Shown piece after piece: positions 1 to 7,739 of a stretch of 12,926 nucleotides of DNA. Numbering within the stretch: position 1 is the first letter of the stretch; each line of letters opens with the position of its first letter. Location: positions 1 to 12,926 of the forward strand of contig CAKUFS010000039.1 in NCBI GenBank assembly GCA_934648845.1, written 5' to 3'. Source of the stretch: an uncultured Eggerthellaceae bacterium (GTDB lineage Bacteria; Actinomycetota; Coriobacteriia; Coriobacteriales; Eggerthellaceae). A program made the position numbers and the translations under genes. Under the pieces are notes generated by a model. That model did no database searches and was not told where the DNA came from. It saw only the letters and a program-made list of their open reading frames with translations.

Positions 1-25
1 GAGTTCGAGGAAATGCATGCAAGGG

Positions 26-43
26 AAAACCGCCCGGAGGCGG
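26..43 (-). terminator. Candidate intrinsic terminator after the truncated transposase
   Basis: Read on the - strand, a 5-bp all-GC stem (CCGCC/GGCGG) closes a TCCG loop and is followed directly by TTTT and CCC. This is the form of a short Rho-independent terminator. It lies about 30 bp past the stop codon of the transposase fragment. The stem and U-run are short, so it may be weak or may have belonged to a neighbouring gene beyond the window edge. On the + strand the hairpin has no U-run. Confidence 0.4.
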
Positions 44-74
44 CATAGAACCTGTCAACGAAAACGGGGCAGAT

Positions 75-410
75 TCACTTCGCCATCCAATAGGGCGCGG
101 TGGTGTCGGACCTCCTGTCTTCCCTGGTCATGGCGTTGACGCTCTCGAACGACACCGCCTGGAGCACGAAGTCCGCCCAAGCAGAGACGGGCAGCTTGGC
201 GTCTTCGAAGATCGTCCCCGTCACCGGCGAGAAGTAGCGCCCGCAGGTTTTGCAGGAGTACCTCTGCAGCCCGTCGCGGTCCTTGCCCTTCCGGGCGATC
301 TGAGGGCTCCCGCAGTGCGGGCAGCTGTCGCGGGGGTAGCCGTTGTAGAACTCGGAGTCGCCCTCGAAGTCGTGATGCCGGAAGTCGTATATGCTCCTGC
401 TGGAGCGCAT
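75..410 (-). pseudogene. Truncated IS1595-family (ISXO2-like) transposase, N-terminal part only
   Basis: Reading from the ATG at 410 gives 111 residues. A zinc ribbon is visible: C30-x2-C33 (SCPHCGSPQIARKG) and C53-x2-C56 (YSCKTCGRYFSPVTGT). It is followed by the F-x-D-x-K-L-P helix region and a TTAPYWMAK stretch. This is the usual N-terminus of IS1595/ISXO2-like transposases, just before their ISXO2 DDE catalytic domain. Intact members are normally around 300 residues, so the whole catalytic domain is missing and the reading frame stops right after WMAK. It should be inactive alone. The frame stays open upstream to 572, but that extension runs through the inverted repeat at 505-554 and looks non-coding. 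No good ribosome binding site marks the start, so the 5' boundary is uncertain. Base composition is visibly richer in GC than the defence genes, consistent with a separate origin. Confidence 0.7.
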
Positions 411-504
411 CACGGCGCGCTCGGCGGGGTTGAGATCCCGCTCGGGTGTGCCGTCCCATGGCGTGGCCGAGGGCGCGCGCCTGCGTCGCTTCTTTCCGCT
501 CAAG

Positions 505-554
505 GTGGTAGTCCTGTCCGGCTCGGAAGGACGGTGCCGCGACAGGACTACCAC
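505..554. repeat. 14-bp perfect inverted repeat upstream of the transposase fragment
   Basis: GTGGTAGTCCTGTC at 505-518 is the exact reverse complement of GACAGGACTACCAC at 541-554, separated by 22 bp. The spacer itself contains CGGC (519-522) and GCCG (536-539), so the stem can extend inward with one bulged base. It lies just upstream of the - strand transposase fragment. The arms may be terminal repeats of the insertion sequence, perhaps two ends lying head to head, or a hairpin shielding the transposase from outside transcription. A weaker partial match to the same sequence occurs near 45-56. No target-site duplication could be recognised. Confidence 0.6.
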
Positions 555-686
555 ATCCGCCGGAAACGGCACCGCCCCTCCGAGCCTTTCCGCGCGGTCG
601 GATGATTCGGTTGCACAGATAATTATACGTCGGGCAAAGGCTTTCCAGTCGCCCTAGGAGGTGCACACTGCAAGGGAGGATTTTAA
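555..686. other. Non-coding stretch between IS debris and a gene remnant
   Basis: No convincing gene on either strand. The left half (to about 600) is GC-rich like the IS fragment. The right half contains an AGGAGG-like run near 657 and a GGGAGGA run at 674-680, neither followed by an open frame with a proper start codon. It probably consists of eroded ends of older genes or elements. Confidence 0.4.
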
Positions 687-881
687 ATTAACTCGCGCTC
701 ATTGCTACGCGCCGCCAGCAATCTGTACTACAATGTGCAAGTGATGCTACGCGATGCGCAATGCTCAGATGCGCCGCACAACAAGACCGAACACAAAATC
801 ACACGCGGCCTGGGAAACTGGGCCGGCGAAGTGGCACGGAGGTGTACGCAAGTGTCGCAATCTAGGGACGTGCTAGGATAA
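687..881 (+). pseudogene. Possible remnant of a small basic protein gene
   Basis: A frame of 64 codons runs from just after a TAA at 684-686 to a TAA at 879-881, five bases before jetA. It reads as an Arg/Leu-rich, amphipathic-looking stretch (for example RSLLRAASNLYYNVQVMLRD, then GLGNWAGEVARR). A purine-rich GGGAGGA lies upstream at 674-680, but no start codon is suitably placed after it. I do not recognise the family. It could be the 3' end of a gene lost to the transposon rearrangement, or a chance open frame. A chance frame of this length is quite possible. Confidence 0.2.
874..879 (+). promoter_or_regulatory. Candidate -10 box for leaderless jetA transcription
   Basis: TAGGAT fits the TANNNT form of a -10 box and ends 6 bases before the jetA ATG. 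A transcript would therefore begin at or next to the start codon, the arrangement of leaderless actinobacterial genes. No good TTGACA-like -35 is present 16-18 bases upstream. The AGGA inside the same box could alternatively act as a weak Shine-Dalgarno. A second candidate, TACAAT at 729-734, has a poorly spaced TTGCTA upstream. Confidence 0.3.
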
Positions 882-885
882 AAGT

Positions 886-2382
886 ATGGCCGACGTTTTC
901 GCGGAATATGGCAAGCTCGAAGAGGCGTACGCTGGTGACGCCTGGTCCCTTCTGCGAAGCAAGTATTCCCAGGTGTACGTCGCAATGCTCCACGCCGCTT
1001 TTCCCGATCGTTCAAAACCAGTAAAAACGGAAGCCCTTCATTCAGCCATTGACGCCATGCTCACAGAACTGCGCAGCGAAGGGTACGAGGTGCCCACGGT
1101 ATCCGGCCGCGACCTTTGCTCTGACCGCTGGATGAACGAGCTGCGCCTCTTGGAGAAATTCGAACTTGATGACGGCGGAACCGAATACCGTCTGCGTTCG
1201 ACAACCATTGCCGCTTTGGATGCCGTTGACCGTATGGGCGTGCGCGATGTTGTGCTAAGCAGTCCGCGCATCGAAACCATTGCCCACGAAATCACGAAGC
1301 TTGCTTTGCTGGTGAGCGGGGACCCTGCGCAGCGCCGTGCGCAACTCGAGGCCGATCTTCAGGCTGCGCAGTCGGCGCTTGATCGCTTTGACGAAAGCGG
1401 CGGCGCAATTGACCTTTCCCCCGAAGAAATACAAGCGCGTCTGATGAACGTGGTTGATCTGCTCCGTCAAGTTCCTGGCGATATGCGCCAAATCGAAGAG
1501 CAGCTGGGCCGCGAACGCGATGACTTGATTGACAAGTTTCGCTCGGATGTGCGCCCGCATGGCGAGGTTATTGCCGAATACCTAGAGCATGCCGACGCAC
1601 TTTTCAATGGTACTGACAGTGGACAGCTCTACAACGGTGCGGTTGCTATGTTTGCCGACAACCAGTTTGATGCCGATATGCACCAGAAAGTGCGCAATAT
1701 TGCTTCGTCGGAATATGTGGCCGGAACGGATGTCGGGAAGAAATACGATGTGCGTTCGTCTTGGGAAGCCGTCTCCGACGGAATGCTGGGAATTTTCGAT
1801 TTGCGCAGTCGCTGCTCGCGAACTATTGGCAACGCCGTTGGTAGCTATGATATGTCCAGCTATCGCGCTATGAGCAGGGAGCTTAAGCGCTTGGAATCCC
1901 TTATGTGGGAGCGCGCAATGATGGATGGCGGCGCGGGCAAGAAAAAAGCACTTATGACCGATCCGCTGCTTGACGTGGATATTGAATGTCTGCAGCGCAG
2001 GCTCAAGGGTCCCGATAAGAATGAGCCGCCTCCTCCGTTGAGCCAGGCTGAAGGCGAAGCGCCCGAAGTTGACCTGGAGCGTCTGCGTATGCTGGGCGGC
2101 CCCTTTACCGCTCAAGTCATCGCAGCGTTTGAGAGCCTGCTTGGTCCGGGAGAAACGGAATCGGCGGCATTCTTGTTCGCAAAGTTGGATCAGGATTTAC
2201 GGCGTGATGTGGAAGTTCTTGGTCTCATTCGATATGCGGCGAGCAACGATTTTGCGATGGATGGAGTCGCTTCTGATGTTTACGAATGCGTTGGTCCCGA
2301 TGGCGCCAAACGAGCTTGGCTTGCCCCGCGCATTCTTGTTTCAAAAGGTGGCAAACAACCGATAGGAGCAGAACGTGCCTGA
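886..2382 (+). CDS. jetA: Wadjet system protein JetA (DUF3375, kleisin-like subunit)
   Basis: A protein of 498 residues that I recognise as DUF3375 (JetA). Supporting features are the N-terminal helical/winged-helix part with the L-R-L-L-E-K-F-E-L and Y-R-L-R-S-T-T segment at about 87-107. Next are the S-S-P-R-I-E-T-I-A-H-E segment at 125-135, a helical probable coiled coil at about 148-220 and the RPHGEVIAEYLEHADALFNGTDSGQ block at about 223-247. A proline- and acid-rich linker (375-394) joins it to a C-terminal domain. In characterised Wadjet complexes JetA is the MukF-like kleisin that bridges the JetC heads and dimerises two motor units. It has no enzymatic motif of its own. It is first in the operon and overlaps jetB by 8 bp, implying translational coupling. 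The ATG at 886 has only a weak upstream AGGAT, and a leaderless start is possible. Length is normal for the family and the gene appears intact. Confidence 0.93.
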   Translation: MADVFAEYGKLEEAYAGDAWSLLRSKYSQVYVAMLHAAFPDRSKPVKTEALHSAIDAMLTELRSEGYEVPTVSGRDLCSDRWMNELRLLEKFELDDGGTEYRLRSTTIAALDAVDRMGVRDVVLSSPRIETIAHEITKLALLVSGDPAQRRAQLEADLQAAQSALDRFDESGGAIDLSPEEIQARLMNVVDLLRQVPGDMRQIEEQLGRERDDLIDKFRSDVRPHGEVIAEYLEHADALFNGTDSGQLYNGAVAMFADNQFDADMHQKVRNIASSEYVAGTDVGKKYDVRSSWEAVSDGMLGIFDLRSRCSRTIGNAVGSYDMSSYRAMSRELKRLESLMWERAMMDGGAGKKKALMTDPLLDVDIECLQRRLKGPDKNEPPPPLSQAEGEAPEVDLERLRMLGGPFTAQVIAAFESLLGPGETESAAFLFAKLDQDLRRDVEVLGLIRYAASNDFAMDGVASDVYECVGPDGAKRAWLAPRILVSKGGKQPIGAERA

Positions 2383-3049
2383 TCATAATGCGAAATCTGA
2401 AGAGCAGGATTCTGCTGAGTTGTTTCCTGGAGATCAGGGAACCTTGCCCGAACCGGTTCGTCGTGTGCTCGTAAGCTTGCTGCGTAACTCCTACATTAGC
2501 CATGAGCGCAATTCAGAAGGATGGTCGCATCTCGTTGAATATCAGCAGAGCGTCAAAAGCGCACTGAACAATCTCTTCTTGGAGCTTCACATTGATGAGC
2601 GAAACGAAATTGCCTATTGCGTGCCCGTGGAAAACGCGGGTGCCGAGTTCCCCAAGCTCAAACGCGAGCACGAGCTGACCGAAACGCAATCTTTGCTCAT
2701 TATATTTCTGCGCCAGCAATACTTGAGTCAGGCGTCTGCGGGTGCTGAAAACGTCTGGATCGACGGCGATGAAATGCGCGAACACTTGAAGCGCCTCTAT
2801 TCAGAGGGCATCGTAAATCACGCACGCGCCAAGAGCACCATAAACAGTGCGATTGAGTATCTGAATAAGCAACGCTATATCGAGAAGGTGTCAGGTTCGG
2901 CATCGGAAGATCGCTATCGAATTCTTCCGATTATCGAAACTGCGTTTCCCCTGGAGAAGATACGTACGATTCGCGAGGCGTATGAGAAGGCTGCTGGAGC
3001 AGGTGGTGTGATTGGCGCCGATGGGCTCGAAGGGGCAGAGGGAGAGTAG
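2375..3049 (+). CDS. jetB: Wadjet system protein JetB (DUF4194, MukE/KITE-like subunit)
   Basis: A protein of 224 residues starting with GTG. The start is supported by AGGAG at 2364-2368, six bases upstream, and by the 8-bp overlap with jetA. The first 25 residues are acidic and probably disordered. Winged-helix-like segments follow (VRRVLVSLLRNSYIS at about 28-42, SALNNLFLELHIDERNEIAY at 62-81, TQSLLIIFLRQQYL at 104-117, and helices at 131-168). This pattern matches DUF4194, the KITE/MukE-like partner that binds the kleisin JetA and helps shape DNA binding by the JetC heads. No catalytic residues are expected. The C-terminal tail is rich in Gly, Ala and Glu (about 206-224), and the DNA encoding it carries the ribosome binding site of jetC. 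Intact and of normal length. Confidence 0.9.
   Translation: MPDHNAKSEEQDSAELFPGDQGTLPEPVRRVLVSLLRNSYISHERNSEGWSHLVEYQQSVKSALNNLFLELHIDERNEIAYCVPVENAGAEFPKLKREHELTETQSLLIIFLRQQYLSQASAGAENVWIDGDEMREHLKRLYSEGIVNHARAKSTINSAIEYLNKQRYIEKVSGSASEDRYRILPIIETAFPLEKIRTIREAYEKAAGAGGVIGADGLEGAEGE
3038..3044 (+). promoter_or_regulatory. Ribosome binding site deciding the jetC start
   Basis: GAGGGAG lies six bases before ATG 3051 and inside the end of jetB. Upstream in-frame TTG 3012 and ATG 3021 lack such a site at proper spacing. ATG 3081 has only a GAGGGA about 7 bases upstream and remains an alternative. Confidence 0.55.
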
Positions 3050-3050
3050 C

Positions 3051-6000
3051 ATGGCGGCAAGCTTGTTCGAGGGAACGCCCATGGAAAACCAGTGGCAGCT
3101 GTATCGCGTGCAGCTTATCAACTGGGGTACTTTCGATGGCGTTTCCGAAGCGTATTTTGCAAACGATTTTGAAAACGCTGCCGTGACGGTGATATCAGGC
3201 GGTTCGGGCACGGGCAAATCCACACTGCAGGATGCCTATGATGAAATAATGATGCGTGCGCCTCGTTTTAACGATGCCTCCAATGTGGGTGGACGCGGTG
3301 CTGGTTCGGGCTTCAGCTCTGGCAAACGCACCTTGCACACGTATGCGCGCGGCATGTTGGACTCCGTGTACGATGAAGCGGCGGGAGCAGAAGTAGCTCG
3401 CGTGCTTCGCGATAATTCCTGCTCGCGCTGGACAGCGATAAGCGCCACTTTCATTGACGCGCTGGGCGACTACTTTACCGCCGCGAAGCTCTATTATCTG
3501 ACTCCCGAGTGCGACTTTGTAGATGGAAGCAATACCAAATTCATTACCGCAAATGAGCTGCTCGATCTTTCCGTTTTATCGCAGGTGGCGGACAAGAAAT
3601 TCGACAAGCGATCCATAGAGAAAGTATTGCCAAACGCTCGCCAGCACAATAGTCGCAGTGAGTTTCTGAACTGCGTGTATAAGTCGCTAAGCATAGGGGA
3701 CGAGAACCAAGGTCAAGCCCTTATGGAGCTGCTTGCGCGCATTCGATCGGGCAAAGACTTCAAGACCGTGAGTGCGCTTTTCAACGAGTTGGTGCTGGAG
3801 CGGCCGCATACCTATGAGCGTGCGGACAAAGCTCTGGAAGAATTCGACAACCACTCGAAGGTGCACGAACAGATGTTGAAAGCCTTAGAGCAACGCCGCA
3901 TCCTTGAGCCAATCGTTGATAAAAAGAAGTCATACGATGAGGCGACGGCGTTTTTCGCGCTTTGCGAACGCGTGGGCGATGCAAACGATAAGACAAGCTC
4001 TCTATCGCGATGGCTTGAGCATCGTCGTGCGGAAGTGGTGGCTCAGGTGCGAGCCAGTGTAGAGGCCGAAGCGGAAGCAGTGAAATCCCAGCTTGAGGGC
4101 GAGAAGTTGCGTGTTCGGGAAGCCGAGGCTCTGGTAAAGCAGCTTCAAGCCCAAATGGAGGAGGCTGGTGCCGGCAAAGCGAAAACCCTGGAGGCTCGCA
4201 TAGAAGCTGCCAAGAAAGAACGAGTCTTTCGTAACGATAATCTCCTTTCGCTTCGCAAAGCGGTTTCCGATGCGGACATGGAAGTGCCTTGCGATGCTGA
4301 ATCCTTTGCGGCGTTGCAGGAAATCGCGCGTGAGTACGCAGACGGCTACGACGCTCTCAAGGCGCAAATCGACGAAGAGCGCGACAAGGTTGTTGTTGCG
4401 GAAAGCGAGATTGCAAGAGAAGCCGAAGAAACCCGCTTGGATTTGGCGTACTATCAGGGCCATCGCGGTAACATTCCTCGTGAGCTGAGTGAGGCGCGCG
4501 ATGCAATGGCAGCTGCCGCCGGCATGAGTGTGGAGGATTTGCCTTTTGCGGGCGAGCTCATGGAGATTAAAGATGCGGAATCCTCGTGGCGAGATGCTAT
4601 AGAAATATGCCTTCACGCTCTTTCGCGCACCGTGCTGGTTGATCGCGCGCGCTATGATGAGTTGAGCCAAAGCATCGATTCAGTGAAGCTTGGCGCTAGA
4701 GTGAGTTTTCGGGGAATCGATGTTTCCAATAAAACAATCGGCAATTATCGCGATGGCGGCGTTGCAAGTAAGCTTGATTTGGACAAAGAAAGTCCATTTG
4801 CACCGTGGTTATCGCGTGTTTTGGCTGATGAAAACCACGATGCTTTGTGTGTTGAGGATCCGCGCGATTTGCGGGGAGATGACCTGCGCATCACTAAGAC
4901 TGGGCAGATGCGCCGTAAATTCAAAGGTTCCCATGGTCGCGCATGCGGCGACCGCAACGTTATTGGCTTCTCGAACGAAGCGACCATCGAACGTTTGACC
5001 AAGCGTTTGGCGCAGTTGGCGGCAGAGCATGCGGAGCTCTCAAAGCAAAGGAAAGAAATCGACAAGAAACGCGCACTTGCCGAGGGTAAATGGAGGGCAT
5101 GCGGCCGGCTGCTGGAGATTTCCTTCGACAAGATAGATGTGATTAGCGCCGAATCAAGCGTTGAGCGATTGGCGTGCGAGCTTGAAGAGTTCCTGAAGGG
5201 CAACAAACGCCTTGCTGAACTGCGTGAGCAGTACGAAGTTGCTGAAAGGCGAAAGATTGATTACGTGAAACGGGAAGGAGCCGCGGAGGAAAAGCTCAGA
5301 CGACTGAACGAGGAGTTATCTACTCTGCAGTCAGAGGCGAATAGCCTTGATGTGGCTCAATTTGAACTGCCCGATGATCAGGAACAGCATATAGAGGGCC
5401 TTGCCGCAGAAAAAGAGCGGGTTTATCCCACCGTGCGTGATCTTCATAATGCCTTCTCCGAATTCGCAGAAGCAATGAATCGGGGAAATTGCGACAAGCG
5501 GACGGAAGCAGAAAAGCGCGCCGACGCCGACAAACAGGCAATCGAGCGAGCGTTTTCCCTGTTCCAGAGTCGATGGTGGGATCCCAATCGAGGTGAAACG
5601 CTGGAGTCCTACCAGGAATACGCTGCTATTCTTGCTGAGATACAGCATCAGGGCATCGATGAGCAGGAAGCGCACTGGGCGGATAAAATGCATCATTGGA
5701 TTCGCGAGGATTTGGTTCAACTGCGGAGCTCCTTCGATAAGGCGGTTCAGGAAATGGAGGATCGCATCGAGCCGATTAATGGCATCTTGGCTGATTTGCC
5801 CTTTGGCGTCGATGGCGGACGACTGCAAATTTCATTACGCGTGAAGGAAAGCAAGCGCGTTGCGGAATTCAAGCGCACGTTGAACGACTTCGCTGGTAAC
5901 GCGACTGCGGATTTCGACGTGGTGAGCTTTTATAACGACATCAAGGGATTCATGGATCAGATACGTCCGGGTAGCATGGATCGCGATGCTTTGCTTGACA

Positions 6001-6413
6001 GGCGTCGCCACGTGGAAATTTCTGCAAAGGCATCTTGGCCTGCGGAATTGGAACGCGAAGACAGCTACTACAACTCGCTTGCTGGTAAAAGCGGCGGCGA
6101 AGTCCAGGAGCTTGTTGCGTTCATTTTGGGTTCCGCATTGCTGTATAGCCTGGGTGGTGAAGCGGGCAGCAAGCCCGTATTTGCGCCCGTGATGCTTGAC
6201 GAAGGATTTATCAAGGCAGACAGCGAATTTACTGCGCGCGCTGTGTCGGCTTGGAAGAGTTTCGGGTTTCAGCTGATAGTGGCTACGCCCGAGGATAAGT
6301 TTCAATCTATTGCGCCCTACGCAGCTGGTTGTGTGTACATAACGAAGAACACCAAGGGTGTATCTCGCGTATCCCAGACGAAGCTGGTAGAGAAGGCGAC
6401 GGCAAATGCTTAA
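3051..6413 (+). CDS. jetC: Wadjet SMC-like ATPase JetC (COG4913)
   Basis: A large MukB/SbcC-like SMC ATPase (1120 residues from ATG 3051), the loop-extruding motor of Wadjet. The N-terminal head starts with WQLYRVQLINWGTFDG and has Walker A G50-GSGTGKS-57. A long charged coiled coil spans roughly 285-480. A central globular hinge-like region (about 490-640, with LPFAGELMEIKD and WRDAIEICLHAL) follows, then a second coiled coil (about 645-770 and beyond). The C-terminal head carries the ABC signature KSGGE (S1014-E1017) and Walker B PVMLDEG (D1050, E1051). All ATPase elements are present, so the motor is predicted to be active. It hydrolyses ATP to extrude DNA loops together with JetA and JetB. 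A TTG 39 bp upstream would add 13 residues, and ATG 3081 would place the start right before the conserved core. It starts one base after jetB stops and overlaps jetD by 8 bp. No frameshift seen. Confidence 0.93.
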   Translation: MAASLFEGTPMENQWQLYRVQLINWGTFDGVSEAYFANDFENAAVTVISGGSGTGKSTLQDAYDEIMMRAPRFNDASNVGGRGAGSGFSSGKRTLHTYARGMLDSVYDEAAGAEVARVLRDNSCSRWTAISATFIDALGDYFTAAKLYYLTPECDFVDGSNTKFITANELLDLSVLSQVADKKFDKRSIEKVLPNARQHNSRSEFLNCVYKSLSIGDENQGQALMELLARIRSGKDFKTVSALFNELVLERPHTYERADKALEEFDNHSKVHEQMLKALEQRRILEPIVDKKKSYDEATAFFALCERVGDANDKTSSLSRWLEHRRAEVVAQVRASVEAEAEAVKSQLEGEKLRVREAEALVKQLQAQMEEAGAGKAKTLEARIEAAKKERVFRNDNLLSLRKAVSDADMEVPCDAESFAALQEIAREYADGYDALKAQIDEERDKVVVAESEIAREAEETRLDLAYYQGHRGNIPRELSEARDAMAAAAGMSVEDLPFAGELMEIKDAESSWRDAIEICLHALSRTVLVDRARYDELSQSIDSVKLGARVSFRGIDVSNKTIGNYRDGGVASKLDLDKESPFAPWLSRVLADENHDALCVEDPRDLRGDDLRITKTGQMRRKFKGSHGRACGDRNVIGFSNEATIERLTKRLAQLAAEHAELSKQRKEIDKKRALAEGKWRACGRLLEISFDKIDVISAESSVERLACELEEFLKGNKRLAELREQYEVAERRKIDYVKREGAAEEKLRRLNEELSTLQSEANSLDVAQFELPDDQEQHIEGLAAEKERVYPTVRDLHNAFSEFAEAMNRGNCDKRTEAEKRADADKQAIERAFSLFQSRWWDPNRGETLESYQEYAAILAEIQHQGIDEQEAHWADKMHHWIREDLVQLRSSFDKAVQEMEDRIEPINGILADLPFGVDGGRLQISLRVKESKRVAEFKRTLNDFAGNATADFDVVSFYNDIKGFMDQIRPGSMDRDALLDRRRHVEISAKASWPAELEREDSYYNSLAGKSGGEVQELVAFILGSALLYSLGGEAGSKPVFAPVMLDEGFIKADSEFTARAVSAWKSFGFQLIVATPEDKFQSIAPYAAGCVYITKNTKGVSRVSQTKLVEKATANA

Positions 6414-7599
6414 GAGCGCAGCAACTATCGAAGTTTCGTTTCAACGGCTCTATGAGGGATTGTGGGCTAAGGAAGCTGCAGGCTGCTCCGATGCGCAATG
6501 GCCAAGAAAGGTGCCGCTTGGGACGTATTCGAAACAGGAGCTTGAAGCTCACTTTGCAGATATTTGTGCTTTGGGAGATGAGCTGCGCGGCATGGCTCAT
6601 TCGCTTGTCTTGGGCATGGAATACGCGACAAGAATGGTTGGCGGTACGAAGCAGAGCCTGCCGACGCATTTTGTGATTGAGGATATGTATTCTTTGGCTG
6701 TTGCAGCTGGGGAGAAGAAAGCCTACTCTCATGCATGTAGGCGCGCGCAGCGACTTCACCAGGACTTTTCGTGGATCAGCAACGAAGATATCGCTCAGCT
6801 GTTGCGCGAAATGAAGCGCGCAGTGCCCGATGATGTTGATTTCGATCTTGCTTGCAGGGCGGGAGTGTGGTTCAGAGAAAACGATGCGCGGGGTCTTACG
6901 GCCAGGCAGATGCCGCTTGTTGGATTCCACGCGAAGTGGCTTGACGCGCAGGGAAGGCGTTCCGTAGTTGCAAAGCTTGCCGGTTTGGAAAGGCTGCCAT
7001 TAGAAGATCGCCCTGCCCAGGTAAGGTTCACGTATCTTGATCCGACGTATCTTTCCAAGGGGGAGCGTCGTTTTGATTCATGGGTTGAAGGCGATGCTTG
7101 CGCTCTGCCTTACAGACCGGAAGTGGTTGTAATCTGCGAAAACCGCGATTCTGCTTTGTGGTTTCCCGATGTTGAGCGTGGCGTTGCGGTGATGGGCGAT
7201 GGTTTTGCTGGAATACAAAACGTTACGCCGATTGATTGGATACGATGCGCGAATCTGGTGGTTTATTGGGGCGACATGGACGCTGCTGGGTTGGAAATCC
7301 TGAGCGGGTACCGAGAGCACGGCCTTGCGTGTGAGAGCATGCTTATGGATATCCCTGCGTTTGAGTCTTACAAGGAATTTGGCACGCGTGTGGATAGAAA
7401 AGGCAATGAGATTAAGCCGAAGGAGCCTTTGTTGTTGCCGGGCCTGCGCGAATCCGAACGGAAACTCTACCTGCGCCTTGTCGATCCCAAGTGGAGCGGA
7501 GTTCGCAGAATCGAACAAGAGCGTATTCCCCTTGCAGACGCATTGTTGATGTTGAACGAGATTCGCAAGAAGCATGAATCAGACAATGGCAGGATGTGA
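6406..7599 (+). CDS. jetD: Wadjet nuclease JetD (DUF3322-DUF2220, Toprim)
   Basis: A protein of 397 residues. The N-terminal about 200 residues correspond to the DUF3322 arm and CAP-like winged helix (WPRKVPLGTYSK at 32-43, WISNEDIAQLLREM at 123-136). The C-terminal half is a DUF2220 Toprim domain related to topoisomerase VI subunit A. The Toprim acidic residues are visible: E245 in VVICENRDS, and D290 and D292 in VVYWGDMDAAGLE. JetD is the metal-dependent nuclease that cuts circular DNA once the JetABC motors have looped it, so all catalytic positions needed appear present. The ATG overlaps the jetC stop by 8 bp and has an AGAAGG nine bases upstream. A short tail (about 385-397) is charged. 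This is the last gene of the Wadjet operon, and no clear terminator follows it. Confidence 0.93.
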   Translation: MLKSAATIEVSFQRLYEGLWAKEAAGCSDAQWPRKVPLGTYSKQELEAHFADICALGDELRGMAHSLVLGMEYATRMVGGTKQSLPTHFVIEDMYSLAVAAGEKKAYSHACRRAQRLHQDFSWISNEDIAQLLREMKRAVPDDVDFDLACRAGVWFRENDARGLTARQMPLVGFHAKWLDAQGRRSVVAKLAGLERLPLEDRPAQVRFTYLDPTYLSKGERRFDSWVEGDACALPYRPEVVVICENRDSALWFPDVERGVAVMGDGFAGIQNVTPIDWIRCANLVVYWGDMDAAGLEILSGYREHGLACESMLMDIPAFESYKEFGTRVDRKGNEIKPKEPLLLPGLRESERKLYLRLVDPKWSGVRRIEQERIPLADALLMLNEIRKKHESDNGRM

Positions 7600-7674
7600 T
7601 GGTGGGTTTTGCACGGCGATTACTGGTGTCGTGGCTGCAGTGCGTTTGGCGGCGTGCATTGTCCTCTATTCTCG

Positions 7675-7703
7675 TTCTGAAAAAGAAGCCAGGGTTTTAT
7701 ACT
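7675..7703 (+). promoter_or_regulatory. Weak candidate promoter of the restriction-modification operon
   Basis: TATACT at 7698-7703 is a good -10 box. Seventeen bases upstream is TTCTGA (7675-7680), a poor -35. The 140-bp gap after jetD contains no better pair and no hairpin with a U-run. The R-M genes may therefore have their own promoter here, be read through from jetD, or both. Confidence 0.35.
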
Positions 7704-7712
7704 GAACATGTA

Positions 7713-7729
7713 TTGCATTTTTCATGCAA
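7713..7729 (+). promoter_or_regulatory. Palindrome, possible operator for the RHH protein
   Basis: TTGCAT-TTTTC-ATGCAA is a perfect 6-bp inverted repeat with a 5-bp centre. It lies ten bases after the candidate -10 box and touches the Shine-Dalgarno (AAGGAG, 7728-7733) of the small RHH gene. The placement would suit autorepression by a dimeric ribbon-helix-helix protein, or an RNA hairpin masking the binding site. Only a single short palindrome is present, so chance cannot be excluded. Confidence 0.3.
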
Positions 7730-7739
7730 GGAGACTCAA

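Noticed and set aside
411..572. Upstream extension of the transposase frame to ATG 572
   Set aside because: It would translate through the inverted repeat and a low-complexity Arg-rich stretch. The family signal begins only after 410.
315..657. + strand frames opposite the transposase fragment
   Set aside because: They mirror the zinc-ribbon coding sequence and cross the inverted repeat. They show no protein family signal.
3012..3050. TTG start of jetC at 3012
   Set aside because: It has no well-spaced ribosome binding site and would add 13 residues outside the conserved head. ATG 3051 has GAGGGAG at good spacing.
4002..4670. A 222-codon - strand frame inside jetC, and similar ones at 1582-2115, 6307-6930 and 8844-9452
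   Set aside because: These are antisense shadows of long conserved genes with no family signal of their own.
886..7599. A new SMC-based system
   Set aside because: Gene order and domains DUF3375, DUF4194, COG4913 ATPase and DUF3322-DUF2220 are those of the described Wadjet type I system.
7596..7739. N-terminal extension of the RHH frame from ATG 7596
   Set aside because: It crosses the candidate promoter and palindrome, has no ribosome binding site of quality, and encodes Trp/Arg-rich sequence unlike RHH proteins.
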